This document shows, in pieces, positions 59,839-64,000 of a DNA stretch of 64,000 nt (positions are counted from its first letter, which is position 1; every line of letters begins with the position of its first letter). The position numbers were made by a program, and so were the translations under genes. Origin of the DNA: Diphasiastrum complanatum (Eukaryota > Streptophyta > Lycopodiopsida > Lycopodiales > Lycopodiaceae); contig CM055092.1 of assembly GCA_029204225.1 (NCBI GenBank), forward strand, positions 46,381,486 to 46,445,485. Direction: 5' to 3'. A model generated the notes under the pieces. That model saw only the letters and a list, made by a program, of their open reading frames with translations, made no database searches and was not told the origin of the DNA.

Positions 59839-60153
59839 TTAAAATATGACAAAAATATCTCTTAGATATTTAAATATTAGGACCAAACTCAAAGTCCTTG
59901 TGGTAGTCTCCAACATGAAATTGATTGGAAGATCGACCAAATTACTTCCAATTTGTTTTTGTAGCATAAGTACCCTATTGGGACAAATTTCAACAATGTG
60001 ATTTGGCCCCTCTCCTTCAAATTTTAGTTTTTGTTCATGAGCCTTTACATGATTATACAACAAAGCTAACTCCTTTTTGTTAAGGTCTTTTCTCTTCAAA
60101 ATTCTAATTATACCAAAAAAATTTGGCACTTCTTTTTTACCGTTTGGAGCCAT
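59839..60153 (-). CDS. hypothetical 104-residue open frame within a repeat
   Basis: ATG at 60153 (MAPNGKKEVPNFFGIIRILK) with an intact frame: DLNKKELALLYNHVKAHEQK, LKFEGEGPNHIVEICPNRVL. Charged, helical-looking, no signal peptide or membrane segment. A second copy of its first third lies at 49139-49230 on the plus strand in a broken frame, so it belongs to a dispersed repeat. The domain is not recognised. It may be a retroelement or transposon piece rather than a host gene. Confidence 0.4.
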   Translation of the reverse strand: MAPNGKKEVPNFFGIIRILKRKDLNKKELALLYNHVKAHEQKLKFEGEGPNHIVEICPNRVLMLQKQIGSNLVDLPINFMLETTTRTLSLVLIFKYLRDIFVIF

Positions 60154-60706
60154 AGCAATTTACAGGGTCAGATTAGGTGGAAAACGGAAGAAATTTGAAA
60201 AATTTCCAATTTTGTAGGGTGTTGACGGATTTCTGGAAAACCAAACTGTTTACAATCAATACCACACCAATTTTGGAGATGTAAATTGCATTAGAACATT
60301 GGAGGTAGGGCAACCTCAGTGTGGTGAAGAGCTGCAAGTGAAAGCTCAAGGAAATGCTAAGAAGAGCCCAAGATATTTCTCTTCCTCAAAGGCAAGGATT
60401 TAGAGGCAGAAAACCTCTGATCTTTCATTGTTCAAAGCATTTTTGGATGTTGTAAACGCATGTATGAGGGTGCCTTGTTAAAGAGGATTGGCTGCCAAGA
60501 GGCCATGGACATCTATGTGTAGCAGAGCGTGCTGGATCAGATCTCTGGAGGGCGCAAAAACCCCTACTCCATAGCCAGGTGGAGGAAGAAGTTGAATGGA
60601 GGAGAGAGAGAGGACCCACGAGAGTCGCGCGCGACTAGAAAGACTGGCCATATTGTACACGCGTGGAGGAAGATAGCCATCCAATCATGAAGATTGAAGA
60701 TCTTTG
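60154..60706. other. unannotated stretch, no supported gene
   Basis: Includes a GC-richer part (60480-60680, with CGCGCGCGACT) with overlapping short minus frames but no recognisable domain. Confidence 0.35.
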
Positions 60707-62040
60707 GGCCATGGAAGATCTCACAGGTTGGAGCTAGCTTGGGGGAATGCATGTGGGCACTACAGAGTAGATGCTCAGATCTTTGTGATCAAGGATGGCA
60801 TTGTAGGATGACATGGGATGATCATCAGGGGGTAGCTATTTCATATTGGACCTGAGTCATTGGCATGGACAAGACTTACAAGGGCGATTCATGATAGAAT
60901 CAGGAAGCTACAAATGCAAATGGGCAAAGCATAAAGCTTTGAAAGCCAACTCTAGATTGGAGAGCTGATGGAGATCGCACGGGATGTGATCGAATGGCAA
61001 GCACCATGATGGGTGTTTTGCTAGCGATCTACTAGAGGGGACACTGATGTTGAGGACTTTATGGTCTGCTCAATTGGGAGTACAGGATGGCATTACAACA
61101 GGGAGCCAGTTTTGGACATTGGCATCAATGAGGAGGCATCCACCATCACGGGCGTGGATAAGCTATCTGTAGCTTTCATGCAATTGGCTATATTTACAAG
61201 AGTCTAGGCTTGGCACAAGTGTTGGAATTTCCATGGTGCAGACTCTCAGGTGGTGAGATCAAGAAGCCTAAAGGAAGTCACTCAGAGCCATATACCTCAG
61301 TACAATCAGAGAGACAGTGGTCTCGGGATCCCATGAGTGGCGACTCATGGATGAGCTTGCATTGGCATGGTGTTAGGTGGCACATAGCCAGGGAGAGCGA
61401 GCGACACTGCTAGGAGTCAAGAGAGGCACAGGTGATGCTTCGACAACTGGCTTGGATAGTAGGATGGTGACCTAGGGACGGGTCAAGCCTACTTGGAGTT
61501 AGGTGGCATGGAGTGTACCTAGAGGTGGTACATATCCTGAGGGCATGGAGTGCATTACGGGGTGACGTGGATCCAGCATGCCCATGGTTGTGAGCGAGCG
61601 CGAATGGAGATGGTTGCTTAGGGAGTGACAACTGATACTTTGGCGAGTGATCAGATGAGCTGCATGGTCATATGCATGATAGTCTCCAAGTTGAAGTCAC
61701 ATGTTGTTTCTATCCATCATTATTTTGTAAGCAGGATGCAGTTATTTGGTTAGATCCAGTTGGAGTCTAGCTGGTACGACAGGATACAACAGTTTGCGCA
61801 AGCTTGATCATGTATTTGGCGTATTCGTGTTGATTTGCATGAATGTGTGCTTGCATGTTACCTTGTCACAAGAGTCTAGATCTGAGCTAGAGTCATATGT
61901 GGTTGTGCATTTGCTATAGTGAAACAAAGTAGTCATTTTATGCTCATTGACTTGTTATTGTCTACCAGATGTCTATCCAGTGAGGGTACAATCTTATGGT
62001 GGCAATAAGATTTTCTCAGGTTGAGCCTCAGTCGCTCATT
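60707..62040 (+). repeat. long repeat, copy II (internally deleted)
   Basis: Co-linear with 51975-54300 but shortened by at least four internal deletions (near 60726, 60800, 61470 and 61773). Ends at CAGTCGCTCATT, where similarity with copy I stops. Confidence 0.8.
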
Positions 62041-62400
62041 CACAATAACATATCACGCAGATTTCGACGTGGGCGTCTGACGTATCTTCAAAAATTTCAT
62101 AATATGTCACAATCAGACACGTTGGAATATGATGTTTAAGTAAAAAAATCCGAAAATCAGAGTCTGACAATCGGAAAATATGGGTGGCATGAAAGGCCCA
62201 TCAAAATCTGACATGTCGGATTCCGACATTCAGACGTAGATATGACATGGCATGTTTTTTCAAAAAAAAAAAATATGTGTAATCCGATGTGGACGTCGAA
62301 ATCCGACGTCCACGGCTTCTTGGACCTGTCGTCTGGGCCTGAATGGGCACGGACGTTGGAATCCGACGTGTTTTAAAGACGTCAAAATCTGAAGTATGTT
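62041..62400. repeat. GACGTC-rich stretch with hairpin
   Basis: Repeated words around TCCGACGT / ACGTCGGA (for example ATTTCGACGTGGG, AATCCGACGTCC, GGAATCCGACGT). A perfect 10-bp hairpin at 62289-62313 has arms GTGGACGTCG/CGACGTCCAC. Confidence 0.6.
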
Positions 62401-62671
62401 TGGTTTTTCGTATTCGCGCGATCCAGCGTCTTCTCTCTCACTCTGTTTTTTTGCAGGTAAGAGCATCTTTGGAGCGATTGAAGGTGATTGAGAGCGATTG
62501 AAAATCAATAATTGAGGGCTTGAAGATCAGTGCTTCAAGATCAGTGTTTGAGGTTAATGCTTGATTTTTGTTTGTTTATTTGAGGTTGGTGTTTGTTTCT
62601 TTGTTTGTTTTGAGAAGATCTAGAGAGAGAGAGAGAGTGATTTGATTAAGATTTAGGGTAGTAGATGAATA

Positions 62672-63740
<1,069 letters not shown>

Positions 63741-64000
63741 TTAAATATTAATAATCATAGATCATTCTCATCATTTACGTCATTCTCATCATCACACAAG
63801 TCTTGACACTCATCTGAATCTAGGTCTACGTATAATCATAATTTTTTTATCGTGTCTCTTTGATGGTGTGAGCTACCCTCATATTCAATCTTTTCTTATT
63901 CTAATTCTATCTCATCCAAACATGGGGGCTTCAAATTATCCCCAGTTTGGTCTTGTACGATTGTAGGAATCTCATCATTTCCATTTGTACCTTATTCTCC
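63741..64000 (-). other. possible decayed coding piece at window edge
   Basis: Minus frame with stops reads NDEIPTIVQDQTGDNLKPPC, then LDSDECQDLCDDENDVNDEN, an acidic protein-like stretch running off the window. Family not recognised. Confidence 0.25.

Overview
The window reads as nuclear DNA of a land plant with a large, transposon-rich genome. The evidence is one intron-containing class I HD-Zip transcription factor gene, many Ty1/copia elements primed by initiator tRNA-Met, plant-type (CCCTAAA) telomere-like motifs, and long CT, AT and TG microsatellites. A fern or another large-genome non-angiosperm is plausible, but the sequence alone does not settle this. All 64 kb contains only one gene I would call intact.

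Layout. 1-5.6 kb: decayed exon-like pieces, a small set of tandem hairpins, an old copia LTR fragment and a broken FCP1/NIF-type phosphatase-like fragment. 5.6-8.6 kb: degenerate minus-strand copia element A with two LTR copies. 9.8-13.2 kb: the HD-Zip I gene (coding exons 11577-11694, 11801-12153, 12275-12826), preceded by a GC-rich region with a tandemly duplicated ~160-bp module that carries a G-box in each copy. 14.2-33.8 kb: a nest of copia elements. LTR C-prime (14595) is cut by element D (LTR from 15567). D's LTR is cut by element B (16567-26159, perfect 5-bp target duplication TATAG). B's gag is cut by element C (20793-~24393), whose two LTRs face each other. D ends at the LTR of element E (29253), and E ends at the LTR of element F (33055-33803). 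33.8-39.3 kb: LTR-like promoter sequence, a decayed plus-strand coding region with a coiled coil, and a three-LTR miniature retroelement (36039-36606) whose LTRs carry a tRNA-like sequence. Ty3/gypsy scraps follow. 39.4-49.2 kb: microsatellites, hairpins and mostly unrecognised DNA. 49.2-62.0 kb: copia H, a long repeat present twice (51975-54620 and 60707-62040), a gypsy protease scrap, copia G (same family as E) and a tandem repeat with telomere-like motifs. 62.0-64.0 kb: a GACGTC-rich stretch and compound TG/GA microsatellites.

How the parts relate. The HD-Zip gene is the only likely host function. The rest is layered retrotransposon insertion that can be read as a relative timeline: C-prime, then D, then B, then C on one branch, and D, then E, then F on the other. 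Several unrelated copia LTR families share the palindrome CACACGTGTG. The most unusual object is the miniature LTR-PBS/PPT-LTR-PBS/PPT-LTR array at 36 kb with tRNA-like LTRs, which resembles in principle the Cassandra elements that carry 5S sequence.
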